Source of the DNA: Leadbetterella sp.
GTDB taxonomy: Bacteria; Bacteroidota; Bacteroidia; Cytophagales; Spirosomataceae
Direction: 5' to 3'
Length of the DNA: 64,000 bases
Assembly: GCA_019638185.1 (NCBI GenBank)
Contig: JAHBUH010000013.1
Coordinates: 44,616-108,615 of the forward strand
In this document: positions 36,795-46,246 of the stretch, one piece after another
Layout: each line of letters starts with the position of its first letter
Position numbering within the stretch: the stretch's first letter is position 1
Made by a program: the position numbers and the translations under genes
The notes under the pieces: model-generated
What the model was told of the DNA's origin: nothing
Database searches by the model: none
What the model saw: only the letters and a program-made list of their open reading frames with translations

Positions 36795-38267
36795 TTAATA
36801 TGCTTTGGCAAATAAAACTCTGCCGCTGGATGGGCGTCCTGAATACACACACACACCCGCCTCTTCCTTAAAGTCTAAAGGAATACAACGTATGGTGGCT
36901 TTGGTGAGTTCCTTGATCTTCTCTTCGGTCTCGGAAGTGCCGTCCCAATGCGCCGACAGGAAACCCCCTTCTTCAATCTGGCGGGTAAACTCTTCCCAGG
37001 TATTGACCTCAAAGATATTTTCCTGCCTGAATTTCAGCGCTTTGTTATAAATATTGGCCTGAATATCATCCAGCAGGGCCAGCAGGTAATCGTAAATACC
37101 ATCCAATGACACCGTCTCTTTGGTCTTGGTATCCCTCCGGGCCACCTCTACCTGGTTATTTTCCAGGTCACGGGCGCCTACGGCTATCCGTACGGGCACG
37201 CCTTTCAGTTCGTATTCTGCAAACTTCCAGCCGGGCCGGGCGGAGTCGTCATCGTCAAACTTCACACTCACCCCGTGCGACTTCAGCTCTTTGATCAGCG
37301 GCAGAAGCCGGTCGTAAATGGCATTCAACTGCTCTTCACCTTTATAAATGGGCACGATCACCACCTGGATAGGCGCCAGCCGGGGAGGCAGTACCAGTCC
37401 CTGGTCATCGGAATGCGCCATGATCAGTGCGCCCATCAGGCGGGTGCTTACACCCCAGGATGTACCCCACACATACTCCAGGTTACCGCTCTTATCCTGG
37501 AACTTCACATCAAAGGCCTTGGCAAAGTTCTGGCCCAGGAAGTGGCTGGTTCCGGCCTGCAGGGCCTTACCGTCCTGCATCAGGGCTTCAATACACAGGG
37601 TGTCATCGGCGCCGGCAAAACGCTCGTTCGGGGTTTTTCTACCTCTCACTACGGGCATGGCCATCCATTCTTCCGCGAACTTTGCATATACTTCCAGCAT
37701 CTGCGCGGTTTCCGCTACGGCTTCCTCGCTGGTGGCATGGGCGGTGTGGCCTTCCTGCCAGAGGAATTCCGCCGTGCGCAGGAAGATCCGGGTACGCATT
37801 TCCCAGCGCACCACATTAGCCCACTGGTTAATGAGAATGGGGAGGTCACGGTGCGACTGCACCCAGTTTTTATAGCTGTTCCAGATCACCGTTTCCGAAG
37901 TGGGCCTTACGATCAGCTCCTCTTCCAGTTTGGCTTCGGGGTCTACCACCACGCCTGCCCCGTCCGGGTCATTCTTCAGCCGGTAATGGGTGATCACCGC
38001 ACATTCCTTGGCAAAACCCTCCACGTGTGAGGCCTCTTTGGACAGGAAAGACTTGGGAATAAAAAGCGGAAAATAGGCATTGGTGTGGCCTGTTTCCTTG
38101 AACATATCGTCCAGGGCCCGCTGCATCTTTTCCCAGATGGCGTAGCCATAGGGTTTGATCACCATGCATCCTCTGACCGCCGAATTTTCGGCCAGATTAG
38201 CCCTTTTTACCAGTTCATTATACCATTCTGAGTAATTTTCACTTCGGGTGGGTAACGATTTCGACAT
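36795..38267 (-). CDS. proS: Prolyl-tRNA synthetase, short archaeal/eukaryote-like form
   Basis: Class II enzyme of 490 residues that charges tRNA-Pro. It is the short ProS without the editing insertion between motifs 2 and 3. Visible blocks are [30 protein letters not shown] (ATP/motif 2 region), [36 protein letters not shown], and the anticodon-binding domain starting [12 protein letters not shown]. The C-terminal zinc-like extension ends [11 protein letters not shown]. The ATG at 38267 gives the usual [17 protein letters not shown] start. A promoter box lies about 77 bp upstream. Confidence 0.95.
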   Translation of the reverse strand: MSKSLPTRSENYSEWYNELVKRANLAENSAVRGCMVIKPYGYAIWEKMQRALDDMFKETGHTNAYFPLFIPKSFLSKEASHVEGFAKECAVITHYRLKNDPDGAGVVVDPEAKLEEELIVRPTSETVIWNSYKNWVQSHRDLPILINQWANVVRWEMRTRIFLRTAEFLWQEGHTAHATSEEAVAETAQMLEVYAKFAEEWMAMPVVRGRKTPNERFAGADDTLCIEALMQDGKALQAGTSHFLGQNFAKAFDVKFQDKSGNLEYVWGTSWGVSTRLMGALIMAHSDDQGLVLPPRLAPIQVVIVPIYKGEEQLNAIYDRLLPLIKELKSHGVSVKFDDDDSARPGWKFAEYELKGVPVRIAVGARDLENNQVEVARRDTKTKETVSLDGIYDYLLALLDDIQANIYNKALKFRQENIFEVNTWEEFTRQIEEGGFLSAHWDGTSETEEKIKELTKATIRCIPLDFKEEAGVCVYSGRPSSGRVLFAKAY

Positions 38268-38343
38268 CTTCTGAATATTAAATTTTGTAGGGTTTCCCGG
38301 TGCTCTTTCGTTAATTAATAGTTAAGGGGAAACTTGGAATTTG

Positions 38344-38374
38344 CAAAGATAAGTTATATAATTACATTTGTAAT
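38344..38374 (-). promoter_or_regulatory. proS promoter box with a palindrome at the -33 position
   Basis: TATCTTTG (38351-38344, minus strand) is the -7 box. A perfect 14-bp palindrome ATTACATTTGTAAT at 38361-38374 covers the place of a -33 element and could be an operator. Confidence 0.45.
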
Positions 38375-38494
38375 ACTTAAAACCGGCTTTATGGGGTGTT
38401 AAAAAAAATGTTAACGGGGTACAAACCTTTGCGCATCATTTTAGTCTAATAAGTAAAGCGAGAGAGTTTAAGACTTTTAAATATAATTACGACT

Positions 38495-39790
38495 ATGAAA
38501 ATCAATAGATTGGCATTGTTTTTAGGAGCAGGAGTCCTGATGGCGTCCTGTACCGGTAAATCCGTACCGTCGAAAACCGACACGGATGACCTGTACGTGA
38601 AGTCAGGTGACCTGGTTCTTCCGGGAGCAGTAGCCTCCTCCAGAACCCAGGCTCCGCCGGCGCTTCCGTATGACGACAGCTATGACCGGGTTACCGATGG
38701 TTTCCAGGGAGGTACAGATGAGTACTTCGATGAGAGTTATCTGAGCAGTAAAGACCTGAAAAGAAAGCCGGGAGCAGTAGCCGGATACTCTGATGGTTAT
38801 GCCGACGGCTACAGCCAGGGATGGTCAGATAATTCCTGGACCTTTGCCGGTGGCGGGCGTAACTGGAATTCTCCTTATGGATTCAGCTCGTTTTATCCTT
38901 CTTCCTTCCGTTCAGGCATGTTCTTCTCGTACTCGCCTTACTTCGGAAGTTCGTGGGGATGGAGCTCCGGCTGGGGTTCAAGATGGGGCGGCGGCTGGTA
39001 TGATCCCTGGGATTCGTTCTACGGGTCATATGCTTACGGCTTGGGCGGTTACCCTTATTACGGGTATAACCGGTTCTACTCGCCCTGGGGCTATAACTCT
39101 TATTACGGCTCCGGCTGGGATTATTACGGCTATGGTTACGGCGGAATCAGATCTCCTTACTACGGATATCCTACCGTATATGTGAATAACATTTATAACG
39201 GCAGAACCGTGAGAGAAAGAAACTCCAGTGTGGCTAACAGCCGCTACAATGACCGCCTGGTGAGCAGAGCTTCAGCTAATAATGCCCGGGTAGCTGCCGT
39301 AGACAGAGGTTCGCGGTCTGCAGTGAGCAGAAGCTCTGGCAGCGCCCTTAACTCTTCGGCCAGAACCAGCTCAGCCGACAGAAGCAGTTTCAGCAGAAGT
39401 TCAGGCACAAGAAGCTATGATGCGTACAGTCGCAGCAGCGCTGCCAATGCCTCACGGGCATCGCAGTCAGACGGCTCACGGGTAGGCTCATCAGCCAGCA
39501 GAAGCTCTTCTTCTATGGGCAGACAAAGTTCTGCTACCTTTGACCGCTCCAGCCGGAGCTCGTCGCCCTCTTACAGAAGCGGCAGCCCGAGCAGCGGCAG
39601 CAGAAGCAGTTCTCCATCTTACGACAGCCGCGGAAGCTCTCCATCCTATAACAGTGGAAGCAGAAGCTCTTCGCCCTCATACTCTCCCCCTGCCCGCTCC
39701 TCTTCCTCAGGAAGTAGTAGCAGCAGCAGCAGTTCTTCCGGCAGCAGTAGCCGGAGCAGCGGCGGCGGTGGCAGCAGAGGCCGTGGATAA
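38495..39790 (+). CDS. Gly/Tyr/Trp- and Ser-rich lipoprotein
   Basis: Protein of 431 residues with lipoprotein signal ending LMASC (Cys19). After an acidic stretch (residues about 25-95), residues about 95-230 are rich in Gly, Tyr, Trp, Ser and Phe, with many YYGYG-like steps. From about residue 235 the chain is rich in Ser and Arg, and near the end it has repeats of the type SSSPSY followed by SRGS or NSGS, poly-Ser and a GGGGSRGRG tail. No folded domain is recognised; it may be a surface filament or adhesin-like coat, or disordered. It precedes an outer-membrane porin-like gene, separated by a terminator. The leader is about 60 bp. Confidence 0.85.
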   Translation: MKINRLALFLGAGVLMASCTGKSVPSKTDTDDLYVKSGDLVLPGAVASSRTQAPPALPYDDSYDRVTDGFQGGTDEYFDESYLSSKDLKRKPGAVAGYSDGYADGYSQGWSDNSWTFAGGGRNWNSPYGFSSFYPSSFRSGMFFSYSPYFGSSWGWSSGWGSRWGGGWYDPWDSFYGSYAYGLGGYPYYGYNRFYSPWGYNSYYGSGWDYYGYGYGGIRSPYYGYPTVYVNNIYNGRTVRERNSSVANSRYNDRLVSRASANNARVAAVDRGSRSAVSRSSGSALNSSARTSSADRSSFSRSSGTRSYDAYSRSSAANASRASQSDGSRVGSSASRSSSSMGRQSSATFDRSSRSSSPSYRSGSPSSGSRSSSPSYDSRGSSPSYNSGSRSSSPSYSPPARSSSSGSSSSSSSSSGSSSRSSGGGGSRGRG

Positions 39791-39815
39791 TTTTTAAACA
39801 GGAACATCGTTATAT

Positions 39816-39861
39816 TCCCCGCTGATTAACCAATATCGTTCGTTGGCGGGGATCTTTTTTT
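39816..39861 (+). terminator. Terminator after the Ser-rich lipoprotein gene
   Basis: CCCCGC (39817-39822) pairs with GCGGGG (39846-39851), followed by a run of seven T. Confidence 0.8.
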
Positions 39862-39873
39862 CCAATACATATA

Positions 39874-41382
39874 ATGAAAAAGTTAATTTTAACGGCCCTG
39901 ACCGGAATGAGCTTTGCGGTAACCGCTAAGGCCCAGGGTACAGATGAGCCCTTCTTCCACCTCCGGAAGTTTTATAATTATGGCAATTACGGCACAGCCC
40001 GGAGCCAGGCCATGGGCGGCGCCTTTACCGCTTTGGGAGCGGACCTGAGCAGTACCTACATTAACCCGGCAGGCTTAGGTTTTTATAATCGCTCGGAATT
40101 TTCCGGTACCCTTAACTTAATGAGCGGAAAAAGCACCGCCACCTATATAGATAAGGCCAGCACCACTAACCGCTCGCCTATGGATATCGGTCAGCTGGGT
40201 GTGGTATTTTCAAGAGAGGGCTTGGGCTCCCGGCTGAAGAAAAGTAATTTCGGTATATCGTACAGCACCCTGTCCAGCTTTTACCATACCTATTCCTATG
40301 GCGCGTCTAACACCGCTCACTCCATCTCCGATTCTTTCGCCGAGCTGGCGAACGGCTCCGGCTTGAAGCCTGAGGAGATCGCAGCTGATTATGATAAGTA
40401 CGGAAATGCACCGGACGGCTACTCCATGGCACTTATGGGGGGGCTATTGTATTACGACGAAGGCGCTTACCGGCCCAATGAATTCGCCCTTCCCGTTAAC
40501 CAGGCGGGCAAGGTGACCGAATCCGGTAACCTGGGCCAGCTGAATGTAAGCTATGGCGCCAACTTCGATGACAAAACCTACATCGGTGCCGGCTTGGGTA
40601 TCCAGATGCTGCGTTTTGACCGTTCTACTACCTTTGATGAAACATTCACTTCCAATCCCACCTATCTGCGGTCACAATATTATGATAATGACCTGTCTAT
40701 CACCGGCGCTGGTGTTAACCTCACCGTAGGCGTCATTCAGCGGCTCAATGACCACCTGAACCTGGGAGCGTCTGTCACCTCACCCACTTTTATGCGGGTT
40801 ACGGATAGCTTTATTCAATACGGAGGCGTAGACCCCCTGCCCAATGTACCGGATGCCGTTATGTACAAAACTTCCGCCAGTACGGCCCTTGACGAGTTTA
40901 ATTACCGGGTAGTTTCCCCTTTACGGGCCAGTGCCGGTGTCAGCGCATTTTTACCCAAAAAGATAGGGGTGGTGAGCGTGGAAGCCGAGTACGTGGGCTT
41001 CAGCAGGATGAGCCTCAAATCCAAAGATGCAGCCGTCTGGTCAGATGATCAGAATGGGATGATCCAGGAAGAGTACAAGGATGTGGTCAATGTGAAAGCC
41101 GGTATAGAGCTGAGAAAAGGAATAGGCCGGCTACGGGGCGGATTTAACTTCATCAATGACCCCCTGCGCTATGCTTCAGACTACAAAGTCAAGAAAAACA
41201 CCATGATAGGAAGTGCCGGTATAGGCATCCGGAAATCCAATTTCTTTGCGGACCTGTCCTACTCTCGTTACATGAACACCGGAGCGTATAATCCGTATAT
41301 CCTGAATGATAACAGTCATCAATCGGTTACTTTCAAACAGGCAAGAAGCACCGTGGGAATAACCGTAGGCTCCTTCTTCTAA
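39874..41382 (+). CDS. OmpP1/FadL-like outer-membrane protein
   Basis: Outer-membrane beta-barrel protein of 502 residues. The signal peptide ends TAKAQ. The segment ARSQAMGGAFTALGADLSST, then YINPAGLGFYNRSEF (residues about 42-80), is the N-terminal hatch signature of the OmpP1/FadL/TodX family, which let hydrophobic molecules cross the outer membrane. In Bacteroidota the family is sometimes labelled hemin receptor, but ligand data are lacking. The last strand ends STVGITVGSFF with terminal Phe, typical for barrel assembly. It follows the Ser-rich lipoprotein gene and ends at a strong terminator. Confidence 0.88.
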   Translation: MKKLILTALTGMSFAVTAKAQGTDEPFFHLRKFYNYGNYGTARSQAMGGAFTALGADLSSTYINPAGLGFYNRSEFSGTLNLMSGKSTATYIDKASTTNRSPMDIGQLGVVFSREGLGSRLKKSNFGISYSTLSSFYHTYSYGASNTAHSISDSFAELANGSGLKPEEIAADYDKYGNAPDGYSMALMGGLLYYDEGAYRPNEFALPVNQAGKVTESGNLGQLNVSYGANFDDKTYIGAGLGIQMLRFDRSTTFDETFTSNPTYLRSQYYDNDLSITGAGVNLTVGVIQRLNDHLNLGASVTSPTFMRVTDSFIQYGGVDPLPNVPDAVMYKTSASTALDEFNYRVVSPLRASAGVSAFLPKKIGVVSVEAEYVGFSRMSLKSKDAAVWSDDQNGMIQEEYKDVVNVKAGIELRKGIGRLRGGFNFINDPLRYASDYKVKKNTMIGSAGIGIRKSNFFADLSYSRYMNTGAYNPYILNDNSHQSVTFKQARSTVGITVGSFF

Positions 41383-41404
41383 AAGCTGAAATCTAAAATA
41401 TTCA

Positions 41405-41429
41405 GGGCCGGGTCTCCGGCCCTTTTTTT
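41405..41429 (+). terminator. Rho-independent terminator
   Basis: GGGCCGG, loop GTCT, CCGGCCC, then seven T, 22 bp after the OmpP1/FadL-like stop. Confidence 0.93.
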
Positions 41430-41449
41430 ATGGGCGGGCCCGAGAGCGG

Positions 41450-41480
41450 TTTGTTTTCTTACAAAAGCACGCGACATTTG
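41450..41480 (+). promoter_or_regulatory. Promoter for the AraC-type gene, leaderless
   Basis: TTTG (41450-41453), 19 bp, GACATTTG (41473-41480; first base differs from the consensus). The GTG start is 4 bp after the box, so the transcript would begin at or near the start codon. Confidence 0.5.
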
Positions 41481-41484
41481 TATC

Positions 41485-42627
41485 GTGAATCAGCGGTTTA
41501 GCATATTTGACGTCATCGTCGTATCCGGTATTATACAGGGTCTGCTCTATAGCATGATTCTGTGGCAGAATCCCGTAAAAAGCCGTGTAAAAAATACAGC
41601 AATCTCCCTGCTTCTGGTCATGGTGCTGCTAAGTTGCAAGATTCTACTGCATACACTCGGACTCTGGAACCAACCTTTATTCCGATATTTCCCGCTGGCC
41701 ATTGATACCCTTTTCCAACCTTTAATCTACCTATATGCGCTGGCATTGACCGGTGATTCAGAAAGGATCAGGCAGCAGAAAACCCTTCATTGGCTTATAC
41801 CGGGATTCTTTCTGGCTCACGGCCTCCTGGTTTACTTTCTGACCGTAGGAGAACCTAACATGGCCCTGAAGGAAGCTGTAGCTAAAAAATGGCACTACAA
41901 TTCGGTCAAAAGGACAGAAGACTTCCTGGCGATCGTTTCTGCCGTAGGATATTGGATAGCTTCCTTTTTGCATATTCGGAATTATAGAAAGTGGCTTTTC
42001 CAGAATAAATCGGCTTCCCGCTATCCCGAACTAACCTGGATGCGTAATTTACTGACGGGTTCCGGAATTTTTATTATTGCTTTATTCCTGTCTTCCTGGC
42101 AAGCCAATATTCTTCAGACCGGGTCACCGTTTTTATATACCCAGCTTTTCTATATTTATCTTACTTTCCTGATCTATTTCTTCGCCATATACGGCAGCCA
42201 GTACCTATGGTCTTTCCCCTTTACAGAGCAGCTTTCCCATTCCGGGAGTGAACCCGCTGTAACCGGGGAGCAAAAGATCCCTTTTGAGAAGATACATGAG
42301 GCTATTCTTGAAGGCCTGGAAGTAAAAAAGCTGTATCTTGATCCCGAGCTGACTTTAAAGCAGCTGGCCGCTTATACCGGGTATCCCCTTGCCCAGGTCT
42401 CCGCCACCATTAACCGGACATTTGATCAGAATTTCAGAAACCTCATCAATACCTACCGGGTTAACGAGGTCAGGAGAAGGTTATCGGATCCGGCTTTTCA
42501 ACACCTTACCCTGCTGGGTATAGCGCTGGAGAGCGGGTTTAATTCAGAAGCCAGCTTCTACCGGATTTTCCGGAAATTCGACGGGGATTCCCCCAAAAAT
42601 TACCTCCGCTCTCTTAAAGGTCATTGA
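41485..42627 (+). CDS. Membrane-anchored AraC-type regulator
   Basis: Protein of 380 residues. The N-terminal half (residues about 10-245) holds roughly seven membrane helices; the C-terminal part (about 280-377) is an AraC-type double helix-turn-helix (ELTLKQLAAYTGYPLAQVSA, then GIALESGFNSEASFYRIFRK). Such 7TM-AraC proteins in Bacteroidota are thought to couple an envelope signal directly to transcription. The start is GTG at 41485; no ATG exists before the first helix. It lies 76 bp before a C10-like peptidase gene, its likely target, with a perfect hairpin in between. Confidence 0.9.
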   Translation: MNQRFSIFDVIVVSGIIQGLLYSMILWQNPVKSRVKNTAISLLLVMVLLSCKILLHTLGLWNQPLFRYFPLAIDTLFQPLIYLYALALTGDSERIRQQKTLHWLIPGFFLAHGLLVYFLTVGEPNMALKEAVAKKWHYNSVKRTEDFLAIVSAVGYWIASFLHIRNYRKWLFQNKSASRYPELTWMRNLLTGSGIFIIALFLSSWQANILQTGSPFLYTQLFYIYLTFLIYFFAIYGSQYLWSFPFTEQLSHSGSEPAVTGEQKIPFEKIHEAILEGLEVKKLYLDPELTLKQLAAYTGYPLAQVSATINRTFDQNFRNLINTYRVNEVRRRLSDPAFQHLTLLGIALESGFNSEASFYRIFRKFDGDSPKNYLRSLKGH

Positions 42628-42632
42628 ATTTA

Positions 42633-42654
42633 CACTCAAAACGCATTTTGAGTG
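42633..42654. repeat. Perfect palindrome between the AraC-type and C10 genes
   Basis: CACTCAAAA, loop CGCA, TTTTGAGTG, a 9-bp stem without a T-run. It may be an operator for the AraC-type protein or an attenuator. Confidence 0.45.
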
Positions 42655-42703
42655 GGGGAACTGGTTTCCGGGCCATTGTTTTGCCCGAAAACTATTTTAA
42701 ATT

Positions 42704-43531
42704 ATGAAAAGATCAATTGGCCTGTTTTGCCTTCTCTTCAGCTCATTCTCCGGCCTTTGCCAGGTTAGTAAAGACGCCAAAGCCGCACAGCAACCCCTCG
42801 AAATGAGCGGTAGCTTTCTTTTGAAAACCCAATGGGACCAGGGTGGAATTTACACACGGTTTGCTCCGGAAAATCATGTATTGGGCTGCTGGAGCACCAG
42901 CCTGGCCCAAATTCTCTACTATCATCGCCTGAAGCCCTCCGGCATAGTGGATTACACCTGTTCCCGGGGGTACCGGATACAGGAAAACCTGTCCGGTTAT
43001 GATTTCAACTGGGATGAGTTCGAAAACCGGATAACCGGGAACAGCCCCGTTAAAAGCATTGAAGCCGTAACCCGATATTCCTATTTGACGGCTGCCGCAA
43101 TCCGCAAAGATTTCGGTACCGGTAAATACCTGGAGCTGGTTAACCCCGGGCCCTGGCTGGAAAAACACTTCCCTTGTACCTCCGAATTTTACGGCTCGTT
43201 TACCGGTCCAGTCCCATTCAGCGATGAGCAGATGAAAGCTATTGTTCAGCAGGAAAATATCCGGCACCTGATCCGTGCTGACAGTGTCAGGATCCTGATC
43301 AAAAGGGAGATAGATGAACGCCGGCCGGTGTATCTCCACATGGGAAATTTTACCACCTACGGTCATTCTACCGTCATTGACGGCTACCAGGAAAAAGACG
43401 ACACCTTTTATGTTCATCTTAATTATGGCTCCGGCGGATTCCGGTCCGGGTGGTATGATCTGTTTAAACCCATTGATGTAGCAGATGATATCCGCCTGCG
43501 TGCCTTCATTACCATAAAACCCCTCGGTTAA
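42704..43531 (+). CDS. C10 (streptopain-like) cysteine peptidase
   Basis: Secreted protein of 275 residues with a signal peptide ending GLCQ. The streptopain fold is shown by LLKTQWDQGG, the catalytic block GCWSTSLAQILYYH with Cys62, the later GHSTVIDGYQ with His221, and LNYGSGGFRSGWYDLF, matching the usual N-W-G-W-G-G strand (Trp is Tyr or Ser here). It is shorter than SpeB-like proteins: the usual propeptide is missing or very short (about 40 residues), and there is no type IX C-terminal domain. The catalytic pair is present, so activity is likely but not certain given the altered strand. Confidence 0.8.
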   Translation: MKRSIGLFCLLFSSFSGLCQVSKDAKAAQQPLEMSGSFLLKTQWDQGGIYTRFAPENHVLGCWSTSLAQILYYHRLKPSGIVDYTCSRGYRIQENLSGYDFNWDEFENRITGNSPVKSIEAVTRYSYLTAAAIRKDFGTGKYLELVNPGPWLEKHFPCTSEFYGSFTGPVPFSDEQMKAIVQQENIRHLIRADSVRILIKREIDERRPVYLHMGNFTTYGHSTVIDGYQEKDDTFYVHLNYGSGGFRSGWYDLFKPIDVADDIRLRAFITIKPLG

Positions 43532-43541
43532 AAACAGGTTT

Positions 43542-43582
43542 CCTCCCGCCCCGGCTCTTCCCTGTCTGTCCGGCACGGGAGG
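43542..43582 (+). terminator. Hairpin after the C10 gene
   Basis: CCTCCCG (43542-43548) pairs with CGGGAGG (43576-43582), with inner CCGG/CCGG pairing. There is no T-run, so this is a weak terminator call. Confidence 0.35.
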
Positions 43583-43604
43583 GCCGGATATCAAAAGACA
43601 CGGT

Positions 43605-43612
43605 TAATTTTG
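43605..43612 (+). promoter_or_regulatory. Promoter -7 box for lemA
   Basis: TAATTTTG, 50 bp before the lemA ATG. Confidence 0.5.
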
Positions 43613-43662
43613 GCAATCCCCTTACTTTTCCCTACCTTAACCGCTGTAAATCAACAGATATT

Positions 43663-44217
43663 ATGATAGTAATACTGATTTTTGTGGCCCTGGTCGTATT
43701 TTTTCTGCTGTATGGCGTTTCTGTTTACAATAAGCTGGTCCGGCTGAGAAACCTGGTGAAGGAGGCCTGGAGCAGCATTGATGTGATGCTAAAGAAGCGT
43801 CACGACCTCATTCCTAACCTCGTAGAAACGGTTAAAGGCTATGCTGCGCACGAAAAAGAGACGCTGCAGTCGGTCATTGATGCCCGTAACCAGGCGGGTG
43901 GGAGAGGTTCCGTTAAGGAAGTGGAGGCGGCGGAGTCCCAGTTAAGTTCGGCCCTGGGCCGGCTTTTTGCGCTGGCGGAGCAATACCCCGATCTGAAAGC
44001 CAATACCAATTTCCTGCAATTACAGGATCAGCTGGGGGCTGTGGAAGGTGATATTGAGAAATCAAGACGATATTATAACGGAACGGTCAGAAATTACAAC
44101 ACCGGGATCGAGTCTTTTCCGGACAATATCCTGGCCGGGATATTCAATTTCGGGAAAGAAGCCTATTTTGAGCTCAATAACCCGGATGAACGGAATGTTC
44201 CGCAAGTGAAATTTTAG
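43663..44217 (+). CDS. lemA: LemA family protein
   Basis: Protein of 184 residues with one N-terminal membrane helix (IVILIFVALVVFFLLYG) and the long helical LemA domain. The signature VKEAWSSIDVMLKKRHDLIP with NLVETVKGYAAHEKET is at about residues 32-67; FLQLQDQLGAVEGDIEKSRR follows. Function is unclear: it is a membrane-bound helical scaffold, often near envelope-stress genes. Two bases separate it from the DUF2207 gene, a pairing seen in many bacteria. Confidence 0.93.
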   Translation: MIVILIFVALVVFFLLYGVSVYNKLVRLRNLVKEAWSSIDVMLKKRHDLIPNLVETVKGYAAHEKETLQSVIDARNQAGGRGSVKEVEAAESQLSSALGRLFALAEQYPDLKANTNFLQLQDQLGAVEGDIEKSRRYYNGTVRNYNTGIESFPDNILAGIFNFGKEAYFELNNPDERNVPQVKF

Positions 44218-44219
44218 CC

Positions 44220-46088
44220 ATGAAACGCCTTCTGATCTTCCTTATCCTGGTCCTGACCGGCGCGCCCGGCGCTGCCCAGCAGTATAGTACCGAACGTATT
44301 CTTTCGTATGAGATAGCGCTGCAGGTAGACACCACTTCCCGGCTCACCGTAACTGAAAAGCTGAAAGTAAATGTGCTGGGTCAGCAGATTCAGCGGGGGA
44401 TATTCCGGTCTTTGCCTGTCCGGCGGGAGATCAATGGCCGGGACCTGTCGGTCCGTTACGACGTCAGGTCGGTCCGTAAAAACGGCGCAGACGAAAAATA
44501 TCACACCAAAAACGAAAACGGCGGGTTCGTCATTTACATCGGGGATAAAAACGTTTTGCTGGCTCCCGGGGTTTATGATTACGAGATCACGTACGACACC
44601 TACCGGCAGATCGGGTTTTTCGAGGACTTTGATGAACTCTATTGGAATGCCACCGGTACCGGCTGGGATTTCCCTATAGATACCGTTACGGTAAAGGCTA
44701 TCCTGCCTGAAAACGCGGCCATCCTGCGGCACGCCTGCTATACCGGTTATGCCGGAAGTACGGAGCGGAACTGCCATGCTGTCCAAACGTCGGATCATAC
44801 CCTGGAATGGACTGCCGGGTCCCTGGGCTCTAAAATGGGCCTGACCGTGGCTGTAGGTTTCACAAAAGGGGTTGTAAAAGAGCCGCCGCTTCCTGCCATA
44901 CTGAAAACCGCTAACCTGTCAAAGTTCCTGGCAGTCATCGGGGCTCTATTACTGGCCTGGATGGGCCATATATGGAATCGCTATGGCCGGGATCTCTCCA
45001 AGCCCACCGTCTACCCTCAGTTCGGGGTTCCGGATCATCTTTCCCCGGCTTCCCTGGGCTTCCTGCACGGTGGCCGGTATCGCCAGAACATGATAGCCGT
45101 CTCCCTGATCAATCTCGCCGTAAAAGGTTATATTGAGATTCAGGAACCAGTCAAAAAAGGGATCTTCAGCCGTACAAAGTTTACCCTTCAAAAACTGAAA
45201 GACGCAGATATGGCGCTACCGCCGGAAGAAAAAGCACTGATGGAGGAGCTCTTTTCCATCAGCCAGAGCCAGATCACTGTAGACGGAAAGTACAATTCAC
45301 AAATCGCCGGAGCTGTACAAGCGCATAAAAATTGCCTGGTGAGCGAAAATCAGCCTAAGCTTACTAAGGGGAGCAACTGGCAAAAGGTGCTCTGGCCGTT
45401 TTTAGCGATCTCGCTGGTGTATTGGGCAGTAATCATCTACAGTTACCGGACCCTGTATGAGACGGGAAAGCTGGTAGCAGGGATAATTCTTTACGTGGGG
45501 GCCTGTTTTACCCTCCTGGCGGTTCTGGCCAGCCGGCTCAGGGTGGCCCGCTACATCTGGCTGGTTCCGCTGCTCTTTGCGGGTGGAGGAATACTTTTCT
45601 GGTACCTGACCTCTGACAGAAATCCGGATTCTTTTATGCTGGCTTATCTCTTTTTACTGCTTGCGGTGCCGGCCCTGGCTTTCTTTAATTATTTTGTAAA
45701 ACAGCCTAGTGAAGAGCTCCTGACCCAACAGTCGCTGATTGAAGGTTTTAAAATGTACCTGGAAGCCGCAGAAACTGAACTGCTGAAATTTCATAACCCA
45801 CCGCAGGTTACCCCGGAGCTGTTTGAGAAATACCTGCCCTATGCACTGGCGCTGGGCGTAGAGGGTATCTGGGGCAGGAAGTTTGAACAAAGCCTGCAGG
45901 ACCAGGCTCAGCCCTATCAAAGTCATTGGTATACAGGCACTCATTTCTCGGGTAACCTGGCCGGCAGCCTCAGCCGTAGCCTGTCAGGCACCATGAGCTC
46001 CTCATCTGTCACCCCGGGCAGCAGCGGATCCGGCGGGGGCGGCTCCTCCGGAGGTGGAGGGGGCGGCGGAGGGGGCGGTGGCTGGTGA
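44220..46088 (+). CDS. DUF2207 membrane protein with Gly-rich tail
   Basis: Protein of 622 residues. The signal peptide ends GAAQ. Residues about 25-225 are the extracytoplasmic DUF2207 beta domain (QIQRGIFRSLPVRREINGRD, then GVYDYEITYDTYRQIG). A helix near 235-255, a cytoplasmic part, and three further helices near 390-490 follow. The tail is GGGGSSGGGGGGGGGGGW, as in many DUF2207 (YciQ-like) proteins. Function is unknown. It is co-transcribed with lemA. Confidence 0.9.
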   Translation: MKRLLIFLILVLTGAPGAAQQYSTERILSYEIALQVDTTSRLTVTEKLKVNVLGQQIQRGIFRSLPVRREINGRDLSVRYDVRSVRKNGADEKYHTKNENGGFVIYIGDKNVLLAPGVYDYEITYDTYRQIGFFEDFDELYWNATGTGWDFPIDTVTVKAILPENAAILRHACYTGYAGSTERNCHAVQTSDHTLEWTAGSLGSKMGLTVAVGFTKGVVKEPPLPAILKTANLSKFLAVIGALLLAWMGHIWNRYGRDLSKPTVYPQFGVPDHLSPASLGFLHGGRYRQNMIAVSLINLAVKGYIEIQEPVKKGIFSRTKFTLQKLKDADMALPPEEKALMEELFSISQSQITVDGKYNSQIAGAVQAHKNCLVSENQPKLTKGSNWQKVLWPFLAISLVYWAVIIYSYRTLYETGKLVAGIILYVGACFTLLAVLASRLRVARYIWLVPLLFAGGGILFWYLTSDRNPDSFMLAYLFLLLAVPALAFFNYFVKQPSEELLTQQSLIEGFKMYLEAAETELLKFHNPPQVTPELFEKYLPYALALGVEGIWGRKFEQSLQDQAQPYQSHWYTGTHFSGNLAGSLSRSLSGTMSSSSVTPGSSGSGGGGSSGGGGGGGGGGGW

Positions 46089-46246
46089 ACCCTTTCAGCT
46101 ACCTGTTAACCAAGCAAACAGAACAGATTTACGAGATTTTTAATATCTTCGGGGCAATCTTTGTGCATTCCTATATTGGCCCCTGGTTCCCGGTTAATGT
46201 ATAGTCATGTACGTTAATGATTCAGTAACGGAGAAGCCCGAGCTCC

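Noticed and set aside
39160-39790. Frameshift as the cause of the Ser/Arg-rich part of the lipoprotein
   Set aside because: The frame is open to a natural stop. Codon use and repeat units are regular, and no alternative frame gives a folded protein.
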